Positions 27,245-36,666 of a stretch of 52,440 bases of DNA are shown one piece after another; position 1 is the stretch's first letter; every line of letters begins with the position of its first letter. The notes beneath the pieces are model-generated. The model was not told the DNA's origin. It was given only the letters and a program-made list of their open reading frames with translations, and ran no database searches. The position numbers were made by a program, and so were the translations under genes. Origin of the DNA: Propionivibrio soli (lineage in GTDB: Bacteria; Pseudomonadota; Gammaproteobacteria; Burkholderiales; Rhodocyclaceae); NCBI RefSeq assembly GCF_025770765.1, contig NZ_JANZKY010000023.1, positions 1 through 52,440 on the forward strand, in the 5' to 3' direction.

Positions 27245-28228
27245 ATGAGCCACAAAGCAAAACGGACCGCGATGACTGTGTTGTTTGCTTCACTAGCTAT
27301 CGCGTCGGGAAGTACCCTCGCACAAGCTGATTATCCGAATAAACCGATCCGATTGATCGTTCCTTTCCCTGCGGGGGGAGGAACAGATATCTTCGCTCGC
27401 GTTATTTCCAACAAACTGTCAGAGCGTCTGAAATGGGTCGTCATAGTTGACAACAAACCGGGTGCCGGCGGGAACATCGGTGTGGATGCCGCGGCCAAAT
27501 CCCCGGCGGATGGTTACACAATCGTGCTCGGGCAAACCAGTAATCTGGCCATCAATCCCACGTTGTACAAGAAGCTTCCTTATGACCCGCTTAAGGATTT
27601 GGTGCCGATTGTGCTCGTCGCCGATTCTCCCTTGACGTTAGTGGTACCTGCACAATCCTCTTACAAAACGATCAAGGAATTCGTAGCGGCCGCCAAGCAA
27701 AAGCCCGGAGACATCAGCTTGGGATCGCCAGGTAACGGCACTGTTGCCCACCTAACGATCGAGATGTTCCAAAGCGCATCAGGTACCAAATATCAGCACA
27801 TCCCGTATAAGGGAGCCGCGCAAGCGATCACCGACCTCATGGGCGGCAGTACCGATTCCTATATGTCATCGGTAACGACAGCGATCGGACACATCAAGGG
27901 CGGTAAGTTGCGGGCACTCGCAGTAACCGGAAAAAAACGGGTCGACTCAATGCCTGATGTGCCAACCATCGACGAGGCCGGCTATCAGGGATTCGACGCC
28001 TCCACGTGGTTTGGCCTTCTAGCACCGGCCGGCACCCCGCCTGCAATCGTCGAGCGTATCAACACTGAAGTAAACAAAATCCTCGTTTTGCCCGATGTGA
28101 AAGAAAAAATCGCCGTTGAAGGCGGCGGACCACTCGGTGGAACATCGCAGGATTTTGCCCGCTTCCTGGCGACAGAACTCCCGAAATGGGCGAGGCTGGT
28201 CAAGGAGTCCGGGGCAAAGATCGACTAG
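27245..28228 (+). CDS. Tripartite tricarboxylate transporter substrate-binding protein (Bug/TctC family)
   Basis: A 327-residue periplasmic binding protein from ATG 27245. The signal peptide runs to about SGSTLAQA, then the mature Bug opening DYPNKPIRLIVPFPAGGGTD. Other family blocks are VVIVDNKPGAGGNIGVDAAA, SPADGYTIVLGQ, PYDPLKDLVPI, HIPYKGAAQAITDLMGG and GLLAPAGTPPAIVERIN. Bug proteins bind carboxylates between two lobes through two water-mediated loops. It is followed by a second Bug gene, then TctB and TctA on the same strand. Confidence 0.95.
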   Translation: MSHKAKRTAMTVLFASLAIASGSTLAQADYPNKPIRLIVPFPAGGGTDIFARVISNKLSERLKWVVIVDNKPGAGGNIGVDAAAKSPADGYTIVLGQTSNLAINPTLYKKLPYDPLKDLVPIVLVADSPLTLVVPAQSSYKTIKEFVAAAKQKPGDISLGSPGNGTVAHLTIEMFQSASGTKYQHIPYKGAAQAITDLMGGSTDSYMSSVTTAIGHIKGGKLRALAVTGKKRVDSMPDVPTIDEAGYQGFDASTWFGLLAPAGTPPAIVERINTEVNKILVLPDVKEKIAVEGGGPLGGTSQDFARFLATELPKWARLVKESGAKID

Positions 28229-28487
28229 TCAGTACAAAAACGTCGATTACACCCCATCCAATGCGCTCTTTGGAAAAGCAGGAAACCACTCTTGGGTCTC
28301 CTGAGCGATTGCGTCGATGAAGCTTAATCGCTTGGGATGAATGGTTGTCAGGAAGGGCGCGCCCCTGGGTAACCCCGGGGGCAAGGCACCCACCAAGATG
28401 CACCCCATTCCGTGATAGCTACGCCGACGGGCGGGCGTTGATTGTCTGGGGCGGATAACGATCGGTCCTCGATAAAGGATTCCAACC

Positions 28488-29447
28488 ATGTGTATCCGTT
28501 TGCTCATCGTCATTTGTACGTTGGTAAGTCTCTCTTCGGCCTTTGCGGCGGAGTATCCAGACAAACCGGTTCGCCTTGTCGTTTCCTGGGCACCCGGTGG
28601 AGCGGTTGACGTCATCGCGCGGAAGGTTGCTCAGAAGCTCTCCGAGCAAACCAAGGGAACGTTCGTCGTTGAGAACAAACCAGGTGCCACGGGGACGATA
28701 GGAACACAACAAGTGATTCGCTCGGCACCCGATGGTTATACGTTGCTCGCCCTCGACAACACTTTTGCGTTGTTGCCCTTTGTGTTCAAGAAATTGCCAT
28801 GGGAGCAGGAGGTGCCGTTCATTCCGATTGCAGTCGCGGCATTGCAACCCGTAGTTATCCTGGTCAAAGGTGATTCCCCTTATAAGGACTTGGCGAGTCT
28901 TGTCAATTACGCCAAAGCAAACCCGGATACCGTGACTTACGGCACCGGCGGGGCAGGAAGTGCACCTCATTTTTCGGCAGAAGCCTTTCAGCAGGCCGCG
29001 GGGGTGAAGCTGATGCACGTGCCCTACAAAGGTGCCGGCGAAGCTATGACCGGTTTGATTTCCGGACAAATCGACATGGTCCTCCTCTCGACGCCTTCAG
29101 CAGTATCCCAACTTAAAGCGAATCGGGTTCGTGCGCTGGCGACGAGTGGCAACAAGCGACTAGCGAGTTTCCCCAATATCCCCACCTTTGCAGAAGCCGG
29201 TATGCCGGGTTTTGGCATTACGAACTGGGTGGGCATCGCGGCGCCTTTGGGCACGCCAAAAGAAATCGTGTCGCGACTCAATGTTGAGATCCGAAAGGCG
29301 CTCGATTCGTCGGACATGAAAGACTTTCTCGGTGGAATGAGCGCCGAAGCGGGCAACCTTGAAGCGGACGGGTTTCTTCGTTTGATCAAAGAGGAAAACG
29401 CTCGTTGGGCACAGGTTGCCAAGCATGCCGACATAGAAAAGCAATAG
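28488..29447 (+). CDS. Second Bug/TctC-family substrate-binding protein
   Basis: A 319-residue protein with a short signal peptide (to about SSAFAAE), then YPDKPVRLVVSWAPGGAVDVIAR. Family blocks FVVENKPGATGTIGTQQV, APDGYTLLALDN and HVPYKGAGEAMTGLISGQID are all present. It differs widely from the first Bug protein (WAPGGAVD against FPAGGGTD in the ligand loop), so the two likely bind different carboxylates. It is closer to the TctBA genes (199-base gap) and is the more likely partner of that transporter. Confidence 0.94.
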   Translation: MCIRLLIVICTLVSLSSAFAAEYPDKPVRLVVSWAPGGAVDVIARKVAQKLSEQTKGTFVVENKPGATGTIGTQQVIRSAPDGYTLLALDNTFALLPFVFKKLPWEQEVPFIPIAVAALQPVVILVKGDSPYKDLASLVNYAKANPDTVTYGTGGAGSAPHFSAEAFQQAAGVKLMHVPYKGAGEAMTGLISGQIDMVLLSTPSAVSQLKANRVRALATSGNKRLASFPNIPTFAEAGMPGFGITNWVGIAAPLGTPKEIVSRLNVEIRKALDSSDMKDFLGGMSAEAGNLEADGFLRLIKEENARWAQVAKHADIEKQ

Positions 29448-29646
29448 GTACCTAGTGCCGAACGGATTGCGATACGCGCGTCATCGGTGCTGGGATGACC
29501 GGTTTCGATAATCACGAGGAATCAGTGGGAGCGGGCCCTACGACTGTAACGATCACGCTTGGTAACGCTCACGCAATCAGGCAGCAATTCTCCGCTGTCA
29601 CGGAAGCGGATATTTTGGCTACTTCAAACAACGACGGAGGATAGCG

Positions 29647-30111
29647 GTGTCACCCATAATCAAGAGTCCGAAAGATTTCTGGACGGGCGTGATGTACTCA
29701 GGCTTTGGCGGGATTGCCTTTGTGATATCGCGCGACTATGCATTTGGCAGTGCTGGGCGAATGGGCCCTGGCTACTTTCCGTCGGTTCTCTCTTGCCTGC
29801 TTATTGGGTTCGGTATCCTGGCGCTCGCCCGGGGTATGCGCAAAGACGGAACGGCGTTTGGAGGATTCGCTTGGCGCAAGGCGGCGATTGTTCTCGCCGC
29901 TACAGCGGCATTTGGTTTTTTGCTTCCACGTGCCGGTTTAATCATTGCCCTGCTCGTGCTTATTTTCGGAAGCGCTACGGCCAGTACCCACTTTCGATTC
30001 GAATGGCGCGCAACCTTGCTCGCCCTCGCGCTTGTCGCCTTCTGCGTCTTGGTATTCGTTACAGGCTTGGGGCTCCCGATGCGGTTGTTCGGTTCCTGGT
30101 TCGGCGCGTAG
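29647..30111 (+). CDS. tctB: Tripartite tricarboxylate transporter small membrane subunit TctB
   Basis: A 154-residue integral membrane protein from GTG 29647, with a good GGAGG site eight bases upstream. It has about four hydrophobic segments (GVMYSGFGGIAFVIS, LSCLLIGFGILAL, IIALLVLIFGSA, LLALALVAFCVLVFVTG) and the family signature AGRMGPGYFPSVLSCLLIGFG. It pairs with TctA to form the importer membrane unit; the gap to tctA is 12 bases. Confidence 0.92.
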   Translation: MSPIIKSPKDFWTGVMYSGFGGIAFVISRDYAFGSAGRMGPGYFPSVLSCLLIGFGILALARGMRKDGTAFGGFAWRKAAIVLAATAAFGFLLPRAGLIIALLVLIFGSATASTHFRFEWRATLLALALVAFCVLVFVTGLGLPMRLFGSWFGA

Positions 30112-30123
30112 AGGATTCACGAC

Positions 30124-31629
30124 ATGGACGTTCTTTCCAATCTCCTACTCGGTTTCCAAACCGCCGCAAGCTTTATTAATCTGTTCTATTGCCTTATCGG
30201 TGTCGCGCTAGGTACAGCGATTGGCGTTCTGCCCGGGCTCGGCCCCGTGGCGACGATCGCCATGCTCTTGCCGATTACTTTTGGCTTGGACCCGGTATCG
30301 TCTTTGATCATGCTCGCCGGGATCTTTTACGGCGCTCAATACGGCGGCTCGACCACCGCCATCCTGGTCAACCTGCCCGGTGAAGCATCCTCGGTTATCA
30401 CGGCCCTCGATGGCCACGAAATGGCCAAGCGAGGCCAAGCCGGGAAGGCCCTGGCTACCGCCGCCCTCGGCTCGTTCTTTGCCGGCACGGTGACCACCTT
30501 TCTGATCGCTCTCTTTTCCCCTCCGCTCGCGGAGGTCGCGCTAAAGTTTGGTCCGGCCGAATACTTCTCGCTGATGGTCCTCGGCCTCGTAGCGTCAATC
30601 GTTCTCGCACACGGCTCACTGCTTCATGCGCTTGGCATGATCGTATTTGGCCTTCTGCTCGGGATCATCGGCACCGATGTCAATTCGGGAGTGGCGCGTT
30701 TCAGTTTCGATGTGCCGGAGTTGACGGACGGCATCAATTTCGTGGTCGTCGCCATGGGTGTGTTCGGTTTAGGCGAAATCATCGGCAATCTGGAGAACGA
30801 AGCTGAACGTAACCTCATGGTGAAAAAAGTCACCGGACTGATGCTTAGCAAGGAGGACTTCAAGGCTATCGCTGCACCGGTACTGCGAGGCACGGCGCTC
30901 GGCTCTGTGCTGGGTATTCTCCCCGGGGGGGGCGCGATGCTCTCCTCATTTGCTGCCTACGCATTGGAGAAGAAGGTCTCGAAGAACGCCGCGAATTTTG
31001 GCAAGGGTGCGATCGAAGGTGTCGCAGCGCCGGAGTCAGCCAATAACGCCGGGGCACAGGCTTCGTTCATCCCCATGCTCACACTCGGTATTCCGTCCAA
31101 TCCGGTGATGGCGCTAATGATCGGTGCCATGATCATCCAGGGGATTCAGCCTGGTCCGTCGGTGATGACAGAGCAGCCGGCGCTCTTCTGGGGGATCGTC
31201 GCGTCGATGTGGATTGGCAACGTGTTCTTGGTAATCCTCAATCTGCCGCTGATCGGACTGTGGGTGAAGATGGTCTCAGTACCGTACCATTTTCTCTTTC
31301 CGGCGATCCTCGTCTTTTGTGCGATCGGGGTGTTCAGTCTCGCCAATACGACTTTCGATGTGTATTTCATGGCGGCCTTTGGCCTACTTGGCTACATCTT
31401 CCGAAAACTCGAATGCGAGCCGGCACCGATGATGCTTGGCTTCATTCTTGGGCCAATGATGGAGGAGTTCCTTCGTCGAGCGCTTTTGTTGTCCAAAGGC
31501 GACCCGTCTGTATTCATCCGTCGGCCGCTCAGCGCCACCATGCTGGTACTTGCCGCTGTAGCCATGGTGACGGTCCTTCTCCCCGCCCTGCGCAAGAAAC
31601 GCCAGGAGGCCTTTGCTGAAGAGGATTGA
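30124..31629 (+). CDS. tctA: Tripartite tricarboxylate transporter large permease TctA
   Basis: A 501-residue permease, about ten to twelve membrane segments. Family blocks are visible: GVLPGLGPVATIAMLLP, FYGAQYGGSTTAILVNLPGE, LDGHEMAKRGQAGKALATAA, and in the second half LGILPGGGAMLSSFAAYALE, GVAAPESANNAGAQASFIP and LTLGIPSNPVMALMIGAM. These two related halves form the sodium- or proton-coupled carboxylate pore. It ends just before a probable hairpin terminator. Confidence 0.97.
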   Translation: MDVLSNLLLGFQTAASFINLFYCLIGVALGTAIGVLPGLGPVATIAMLLPITFGLDPVSSLIMLAGIFYGAQYGGSTTAILVNLPGEASSVITALDGHEMAKRGQAGKALATAALGSFFAGTVTTFLIALFSPPLAEVALKFGPAEYFSLMVLGLVASIVLAHGSLLHALGMIVFGLLLGIIGTDVNSGVARFSFDVPELTDGINFVVVAMGVFGLGEIIGNLENEAERNLMVKKVTGLMLSKEDFKAIAAPVLRGTALGSVLGILPGGGAMLSSFAAYALEKKVSKNAANFGKGAIEGVAAPESANNAGAQASFIPMLTLGIPSNPVMALMIGAMIIQGIQPGPSVMTEQPALFWGIVASMWIGNVFLVILNLPLIGLWVKMVSVPYHFLFPAILVFCAIGVFSLANTTFDVYFMAAFGLLGYIFRKLECEPAPMMLGFILGPMMEEFLRRALLLSKGDPSVFIRRPLSATMLVLAAVAMVTVLLPALRKKRQEAFAEED

Positions 31630-31655
31630 AGAATCAGGTCTTGCAGGTGGCAACA

Positions 31656-31692
31656 GAAACCGCGCGGTGTAATCGCCACGCGGTTTCCGTTT
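31656..31692 (+). terminator. Probable rho-independent terminator after tctA
   Basis: Arms GAAACCGCG (31656-31664) and CGCGGTTTC (31679-31687) pair perfectly over 9 bp with a 14-base loop. A T-containing run (CGTTTA) follows. It lies 27 bases after the tctA stop and before the convergent SMP-30 gene. Confidence 0.55.
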
Positions 31693-31893
31693 ACTCCGGA
31701 GGTAGAGCAACTGGAGTGACAAACACGCAACCATGCGGTGCAAACCCACGGTCGGCGCGGTGTTTCGGCTGCGTGAAGATGACTCTGATCAGGCGGACGA
31801 CAAACATCGCGGATGAGCGTGGTCGATAACGAGCGCAACGAGGCAATGGAGGGTTGCTCGTCGTACGTTATGCGACGAGAAGTGCCCGATTGG

Positions 31894-32817
31894 TCAATCC
31901 CGTCCCCAGCGCTGCGGCACCCCGGGAAAGTCGAGGTCGATACGCAGAATACTGCCGCTGACCGACTCGGTGCAGTACAACGTTTTCCGGTGCGGTCCGC
32001 CAAAGGCGATATTGGTAAGCGACGTGCCGGCGGGACTTCGGATTACCACTTCCGGTTCAGCCTTCTTGTTCAGGACCCAGGCCAAGCCGATCCCCGTATT
32101 GGCTACGATGAGCCGTCCGGCCTCATCCATGGCCAGGCCGTCTGGACCGCTTGGACCATTTGATGTGAAGAACTGACCGACTTTGGACAGGCTGCCATCT
32201 TCCATCAACGGTGCTCGCCAGACGCAATTTCCACGTGTGGCGGCAACAAAGAGGACGCGTTCATCCGGCGACAAGACGATACCGTTCGGACTGGGGACAT
32301 TGGCAAGTAACAAATCCAATTGCCCGGTCGGTCTCAAGCGATAAACCCTACCGCTTGGGTCGTGCAGGCCGCTTTGGCCTTGGTCAGTGAAGTAGAGATT
32401 TCCTGCGGTATCGAAGGTAAGGTCATTGAGTCCTCGAAAGCGCTCACTGTGGCGGCGCTCCAGAAAGGGCTGGACTTGACCGGTCCGGATATCGCAAATC
32501 ATCAGGCCGTTCTTGTAATCGGCGATCAGTAATTCCTGCGCACTACGAAACTTCATCCCGTTTGGTTCGCCGTCATACTCGGCGATCAGCTCCCATTCTC
32601 CAGTCGCGTCAATGCGGAAAATCCGGCCAAACGGTATATCAGTGACAAACAGGTTTCCTTCACGATCGACGACCGGCCCTTCCAGAAACGAGTCTGTCTC
32701 GATGCCTCCCCGGTTGGCATCCGCCCAAGCGGACCGAATGCCTTTGCGGCGAAAGCGATTTGGCATGGCCGTGAAAATAGCTGCCTCGCGAATCTCCGGT
32801 GGGCTGAGGAAGAACAT
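31894..32817 (-). CDS. SMP-30/gluconolactonase-family lactonase
   Basis: A 307-residue beta-propeller enzyme that hydrolyses sugar-acid or related lactones with a divalent metal. Metal-site motifs are visible: FLEGPVVDREGNLFVTDIP (Glu), RGLNDLTFDTAGNLYFTDQG (Asn/Asp), PNGIVLSPDERVLFVA (Asn) and GPDGLAMDEAGRLIVAN (Asp). There is no signal peptide. It is the last gene of a minus-strand operon with the D-2-hydroxyacid dehydrogenase and the RraA-like gene. Confidence 0.9.
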   Translation of the reverse strand: MFFLSPPEIREAAIFTAMPNRFRRKGIRSAWADANRGGIETDSFLEGPVVDREGNLFVTDIPFGRIFRIDATGEWELIAEYDGEPNGMKFRSAQELLIADYKNGLMICDIRTGQVQPFLERRHSERFRGLNDLTFDTAGNLYFTDQGQSGLHDPSGRVYRLRPTGQLDLLLANVPSPNGIVLSPDERVLFVAATRGNCVWRAPLMEDGSLSKVGQFFTSNGPSGPDGLAMDEAGRLIVANTGIGLAWVLNKKAEPEVVIRSPAGTSLTNIAFGGPHRKTLYCTESVSGSILRIDLDFPGVPQRWGRD

Positions 32818-32841
32818 GGGGGGCTTTCCTACAAAACGGCA

Positions 32842-33777
32842 TCAAGCCGACGCAGGTACGTTATGGAGAACTCCCAAAACATTCTTTGCCGCCGCCACAC
32901 CCATTTTTACGTAAGCATCGGCGGTAACTCCACCGATATGCGGGCTCAATATAAGGCGTGGTTCTCCATGAAATGGATGGGGAGCTGTCATGGGTTCAAT
33001 GGCGAAGCTATCCAACCCAGCAAAAGCAACATGACCCGAACGAACGGCGTTCAACAATGCCGACTCGTTAATGAGCCCGCCGCGTGCCGTATTGACGACG
33101 ATTACCCCTTTTTTACACGCTGCCAGTGTTCTCGAATTCAGCAACTCTCGGTTTTCATCGGTGAGCGGACAATGCAGGGAAATGACGTCGGACTCTCGCC
33201 ATATCGTCTCCAAATCCACCTGAGCGATATGGCCCGGCAGATTCTTGGCGTAGGGATCAAAGCCTAAGATGCGCATTCCCATCGCATTGGCCATCCGAGC
33301 AAAACGAAGCCCGATGGCCCCTAAACCGATTACGCCGACCGTACGGCCTTCCAACTCGATGCTCTTATGTGTAGCTTTGTCCCAGAAACCGGTATGCATG
33401 CGTTCATTCAACGCCACTACCGACTTGGCGCAGGCAAGAAGCAACGCCAGCGCCTGCTCAGCAACGGCAGCAGCGTTTGCACCAATCGCTGCGACTACCT
33501 TGATCCCGCGCTGCTCTGCGGCTGCTTTGTCGATGGTGTCTGTCCCGCTGCCGTGCTTCGAGATAACCTTAAGACTCGGCGCGGCGTCCATGGCCGCGGC
33601 ACCGACCTTGCTGTAGCGAACAATGATCGCCACGGGGTTGTGTTGTCGGCAGAGAGCCACAATGTCTTGCTCGGTAGGCGTTTTCCCCGCATACACGATT
33701 TCGAGGTCGTTCAATAGAGCAAGGGCTTGGGGTGCCAAATCAGCCGCGGTGACCAACAAAGCTGGTTTGGCGCTCAC
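32842..33777 (-). CDS. D-isomer-specific 2-hydroxyacid dehydrogenase
   Basis: A 311-residue NAD-dependent oxidoreductase from GTG 33777. GTG overlaps the upstream stop as GTGA and has GGAAGGGGAAAC before it. The Rossmann motif GLGAIG (151-156) with D174 in GFDPY suggests NAD preference. The catalytic set is complete: R232 (NTARGGLI), E261 (FAIEP) and H280 (LSPHIGG). SerA/phosphoglycerate-dehydrogenase-like spacing is seen, but no ACT domain. It probably oxidises or reduces a 2-hydroxy/2-oxo acid in the local pathway. Confidence 0.93.
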   Translation of the reverse strand: MSAKPALLVTAADLAPQALALLNDLEIVYAGKTPTEQDIVALCRQHNPVAIIVRYSKVGAAAMDAAPSLKVISKHGSGTDTIDKAAAEQRGIKVVAAIGANAAAVAEQALALLLACAKSVVALNERMHTGFWDKATHKSIELEGRTVGVIGLGAIGLRFARMANAMGMRILGFDPYAKNLPGHIAQVDLETIWRESDVISLHCPLTDENRELLNSRTLAACKKGVIVVNTARGGLINESALLNAVRSGHVAFAGLDSFAIEPMTAPHPFHGEPRLILSPHIGGVTADAYVKMGVAAAKNVLGVLHNVPASA

Positions 33778-34472
33778 AGTGTTTCCCCTTCCTTGATGAC
33801 TCCCGCTGCACGCAAAGCGCCATCCAGCCACGAGGGCGCCAATGCCTTGCGTGATTTGATCTCGGAAATGCGCTTGTTTTCAGCCACCACCTTTTGCTCG
33901 GCCAGCGGCAACATGGCAGCCGCCTTGTCGCGTTCGATCACCGTAACGCCGTCTGCGTCACCGACGACGAGATCACCCGGCGACACACTGACGCCACCGA
34001 TCGATATCGGGTGGTTCAGTCGCCCCGATACCGACTTTGTCGGGCCGTTTGGGTTCAGTCCAGCAGCGAACATCGGGAATCCGAGTTCGCAAATGGCTTC
34101 GCTGTCGCGTACAGCGCCATCAATGACGACAGCAGCAATGCCCAGGGCTACGCACTGTTGGGACATGATTTCGCCCATTAGGGCGCTGTTCAGGTCACCC
34201 TTGCCGTCAACTAGGATGACGTCACCTGGTTTGGCAATTGCCATAGCGGCGTGGATCATCAGATTGTCTCCGGGGCGCACCTCCACGGTAAGCGCAGGGC
34301 CGGCGAATCTCATCGTCGGGGATAGCGGCGAAATGCGCCCGTGAAGAGCGCCGCGTCGGCCAGCAACGTCTGCAAGAATCGATGAGGCAAAACTCGAAGC
34401 GCGCTTCACTATCTCCGGGCTAACACGCTCGAAATCTCGAATGACGTCGGGGCATGGGGTGGATTTGCTCAT
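33774..34472 (-). CDS. RraA-like / HMG-CHA aldolase family protein
   Basis: A 232-residue protein from ATG 34472 with GGAGAT six bases upstream; longer frames are rejected. Family blocks VSPEIVKRASSFASSILADV, VRPGDNLMIHAAMAIAKPGDVILVDG and VIDGAVRDSEAI are clear. R122-D123 lies where class II HMG/CHA aldolases bind metal and pyruvate. The family holds both pyruvate aldolases (4-hydroxy-4-methyl-2-oxoglutarate or 4-carboxy-4-hydroxy-2-oxoadipate) and RraA regulators of RNase E. The catabolic context favours an aldolase or decarboxylase. Confidence 0.85.
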   Translation of the reverse strand: MSKSTPCPDVIRDFERVSPEIVKRASSFASSILADVAGRRGALHGRISPLSPTMRFAGPALTVEVRPGDNLMIHAAMAIAKPGDVILVDGKGDLNSALMGEIMSQQCVALGIAAVVIDGAVRDSEAICELGFPMFAAGLNPNGPTKSVSGRLNHPISIGGVSVSPGDLVVGDADGVTVIERDKAAAMLPLAEQKVVAENKRISEIKSRKALAPSWLDGALRAAGVIKEGETL

Positions 34473-34635
34473 AAAGTAGATCTCCAAACGGTTTCGGAAC
34501 GAGGGCCCAAGCTTCAGTGAAAGCAACGCGAACGGGTCGATGCTTCTCGCCGGCACTCATAGAGGCGTGGCACGGAGAGATATATCGCCGTACTTCTTAG
34601 GTTGAGTTTGATTATTCCGAGGCCGAAACATAAAC

Positions 34636-34656
34636 TCCAATCGATTATTATTTGGA
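34636..34656 (+). promoter_or_regulatory. Candidate LysR operator between divergent genes
   Basis: The dyad TCCAA-N11-TTGGA lies 22 bases before the LysR ATG at 34679 and 163 bases before the divergent RraA start. LysR-type regulators bind dyads spaced around N11 in such gaps. A further TTTGGA follows at 34665. Confidence 0.35.
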
Positions 34657-34678
34657 ACCGATCATTTGGATTAATGGG

Positions 34679-35560
34679 ATGGATCTACGAGACCTTCGCT
34701 ATTTCGAGACCATTGCCGAGCTTGAGCACGTAGGGCGAGCCGCAGAGATACTTCATCGGACCCAGCCAGCCTTGACAGGCTGTTTACGTCGTTTAGAGGA
34801 AGCCTGTGGGGCGCCGCTGTTCGAAAAATCGGGGCGCGGTATTCGGCTAACCGCTGCCGGAAAAGTGCTGCTTAAGTGGGCGCGAAGTTTGCGTTCTCAG
34901 GTCGACGATGCGGAACGCGAAATCAGGGAGCTAGGCAACGGTATTACTGGCCATATTCGGATTGGCATCGTACCGACAGCCGCCCAGTTTCTCTTGCCCT
35001 CGGCGGTGCGCAAGATGCTCGATGAAGCCCCTAAGGTTACCTTGCGGACCGTTGTAGGGCTTTCTGATTCGCTTAAAGAGCAGCTACTGCAAGGTGATCT
35101 TGATCTGATGGTCGGTACCGAGGGGGCCGCTGAAGTCGGGCTCGTTTCCGAGGTTCTTGCGGAAGACATGATTGTCGTTGCTGCCGTTGCGGATCACGAG
35201 ATTTTTCACACGGAACCAATCTTGAATAGTCTTCCGCGCTACCGCTGGGCTCTGCAGCCCGTGGGGGCTCCTACGCGTGATTGGCTGGACAGAACCTTCG
35301 ACCAACTCCATCTGCCACGCCCCAAAGTACAGGTGGAAACGACCATGTTATTGATGCTGCCGATGCTGATCGCTGAAACGGGACTACTGAGCTTCATATC
35401 CCGCTTGCATCTCGAGTCGAACTCAAGCGCGTCGCGTCTCAGAGAGGTTCCGGTGAGCCAGGTGAGTATGCGCAGACGCTTGGTTGTGACCTATCGGGAA
35501 AACAGCTATTTACCTCCCGCCGCGCGTCGTTTGATAGAGCTTTTGCCACACTCCATATAG
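34679..35560 (+). CDS. LysR-family transcription regulator
   Basis: A 293-residue regulator from ATG 34679 (MDLRDLRYFETIAELEHVGRAAEIL), the usual LysR opening. The winged helix-turn-helix ends with FEKSGRGIRLTAAGKVLLKWA. The C-terminal co-inducer domain (about 90-290) starts GHIRIGIVPTAAQFLLPSAV. It is divergent from the RraA-dehydrogenase-lactonase operon and is probably its regulator, with a metabolite as co-inducer. Confidence 0.93.
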   Translation: MDLRDLRYFETIAELEHVGRAAEILHRTQPALTGCLRRLEEACGAPLFEKSGRGIRLTAAGKVLLKWARSLRSQVDDAEREIRELGNGITGHIRIGIVPTAAQFLLPSAVRKMLDEAPKVTLRTVVGLSDSLKEQLLQGDLDLMVGTEGAAEVGLVSEVLAEDMIVVAAVADHEIFHTEPILNSLPRYRWALQPVGAPTRDWLDRTFDQLHLPRPKVQVETTMLLMLPMLIAETGLLSFISRLHLESNSSASRLREVPVSQVSMRRRLVVTYRENSYLPPAARRLIELLPHSI

Positions 35561-35630
35561 CCGGTAAGGCCGGACAGACTCTTCTAGGTTTGTCTTTGGG
35601 CCTATGGCCTGTATTTGTTGGCTCTATCGG

Positions 35631-36569
35631 TTAATCCTTCTGCACCCGAGCTCGCGGTATTTTGGCGCTGACTGGTTTTAGCAATGGCGCATGTTGCTCA
35701 AGAAACTCCCAAAGCCGAGTAGCGGCCGGGCCATGAGGCCGATCGCGCCGCCGCGCGGCAACGAGTTCCTCTATGACCCCGGGGAAATGCCTGCCAGCAA
35801 TAGATAGCAAGCGTCCGTCTCGAAGTTCCTGCTCAATCATGAAGCGGGGGAGGTGGCCCCACGCCATGCCGTGCATGATGAGCTCCTTCTTCATTAATTG
35901 GTCGGGGACCGAACACTGGGGCGATCCATCAACGACGTAATGGGTCAGGTCCGGCGGTGTTTGCGCGGAGTCGCGTATGACGCATTGAGTCAGGCTTTGC
36001 ATCTGTTGTGGCGTAATGGTCGGGCCAAGAGGAAACGGCGCGAATCCTGGAGCCACGACGGGAATCAACGCCAGGCGGCCAAGGTCGACCCACTCAATTC
36101 TTGTGTCTCCTTTCGGGACGCGATGCAAGATCAGATCGACCTCGTCGGCGAATAACCGCTCCCATGGTCCTGTTACTGTCTCGAAACTCAAATGCAACCG
36201 CGTCTGCGGGTAGGCCTTGAAGAACTGGCTTAGCAATCCGAGTGCTAAGGGGAAAGGACACAAGTCCCCAAGCACAACCCGCAGTTCGGTTTCTTCTCCC
36301 ATCGCCAACTGATTGGCATAAAGCCGAAGCTCTTGCGCTTCGCGGAGCAGTAACGTCGCTTTACGATGCAAGGCCCGGCCGGCTACGGTCAGGTTTACAC
36401 GATAGCCGGTTCGGTCCAGCAGCGCCACGCCGAGCTGGGCTTCCAGTTTCGCGGTGGCGGCAAACACCGACGGGTGAGAACGATGCAACTGCTCAGCCGC
36501 TGCCTGAAAACTCCCTTGGCGTACCACGGCATCAAAACATTGAAGTTCGTGTAGAGTAAAACTTGCCAT
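35631..36569 (-). CDS. LysR-family transcription regulator
   Basis: A 312-residue LysR protein (MASFTLHELQCFDAVVRQGSFQAAAEQL), with the wing at LLDRTGYRVNLTVAGRALHRKA and a co-inducer domain from about residue 92 (TELRVVLGDLCPFPLALGLL). It converges on the other LysR gene and diverges from the enol-lactonase gene at 36667, which it probably controls. The two LysR proteins are not recent duplicates, judging by their N-termini. Confidence 0.92.
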   Translation of the reverse strand: MASFTLHELQCFDAVVRQGSFQAAAEQLHRSHPSVFAATAKLEAQLGVALLDRTGYRVNLTVAGRALHRKATLLLREAQELRLYANQLAMGEETELRVVLGDLCPFPLALGLLSQFFKAYPQTRLHLSFETVTGPWERLFADEVDLILHRVPKGDTRIEWVDLGRLALIPVVAPGFAPFPLGPTITPQQMQSLTQCVIRDSAQTPPDLTHYVVDGSPQCSVPDQLMKKELIMHGMAWGHLPRFMIEQELRDGRLLSIAGRHFPGVIEELVAARRRDRPHGPAATRLWEFLEQHAPLLKPVSAKIPRARVQKD

Positions 36570-36581
36570 TGTTTAATAAGC

Positions 36582-36607
36582 CTACAAAGAGTTTAAGATA
36601 ATTGTAG
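36582..36607. promoter_or_regulatory. Candidate operator in the LysR/enol-lactonase gap
   Basis: Perfect 6-bp arms CTACAA (36582-36587) and TTGTAG (36602-36607) with a 14-base AT-rich spacer, in the 97-base gap between divergent genes. A shorter ATTG-N6-CAAT overlaps it. Placement fits a LysR-bound shared control region. Confidence 0.3.
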
Positions 36608-36666
36608 TATCAATATGTTTCGGTCGCTCCTACGATGCAATCATCGCAAGACGAAAGGAGCTCGAC

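Noticed and set aside
28247-28615. 122-codon minus-strand frame in the gap between the Bug genes
   Set aside because: It runs into the second Bug gene antisense, with no motif or start context.
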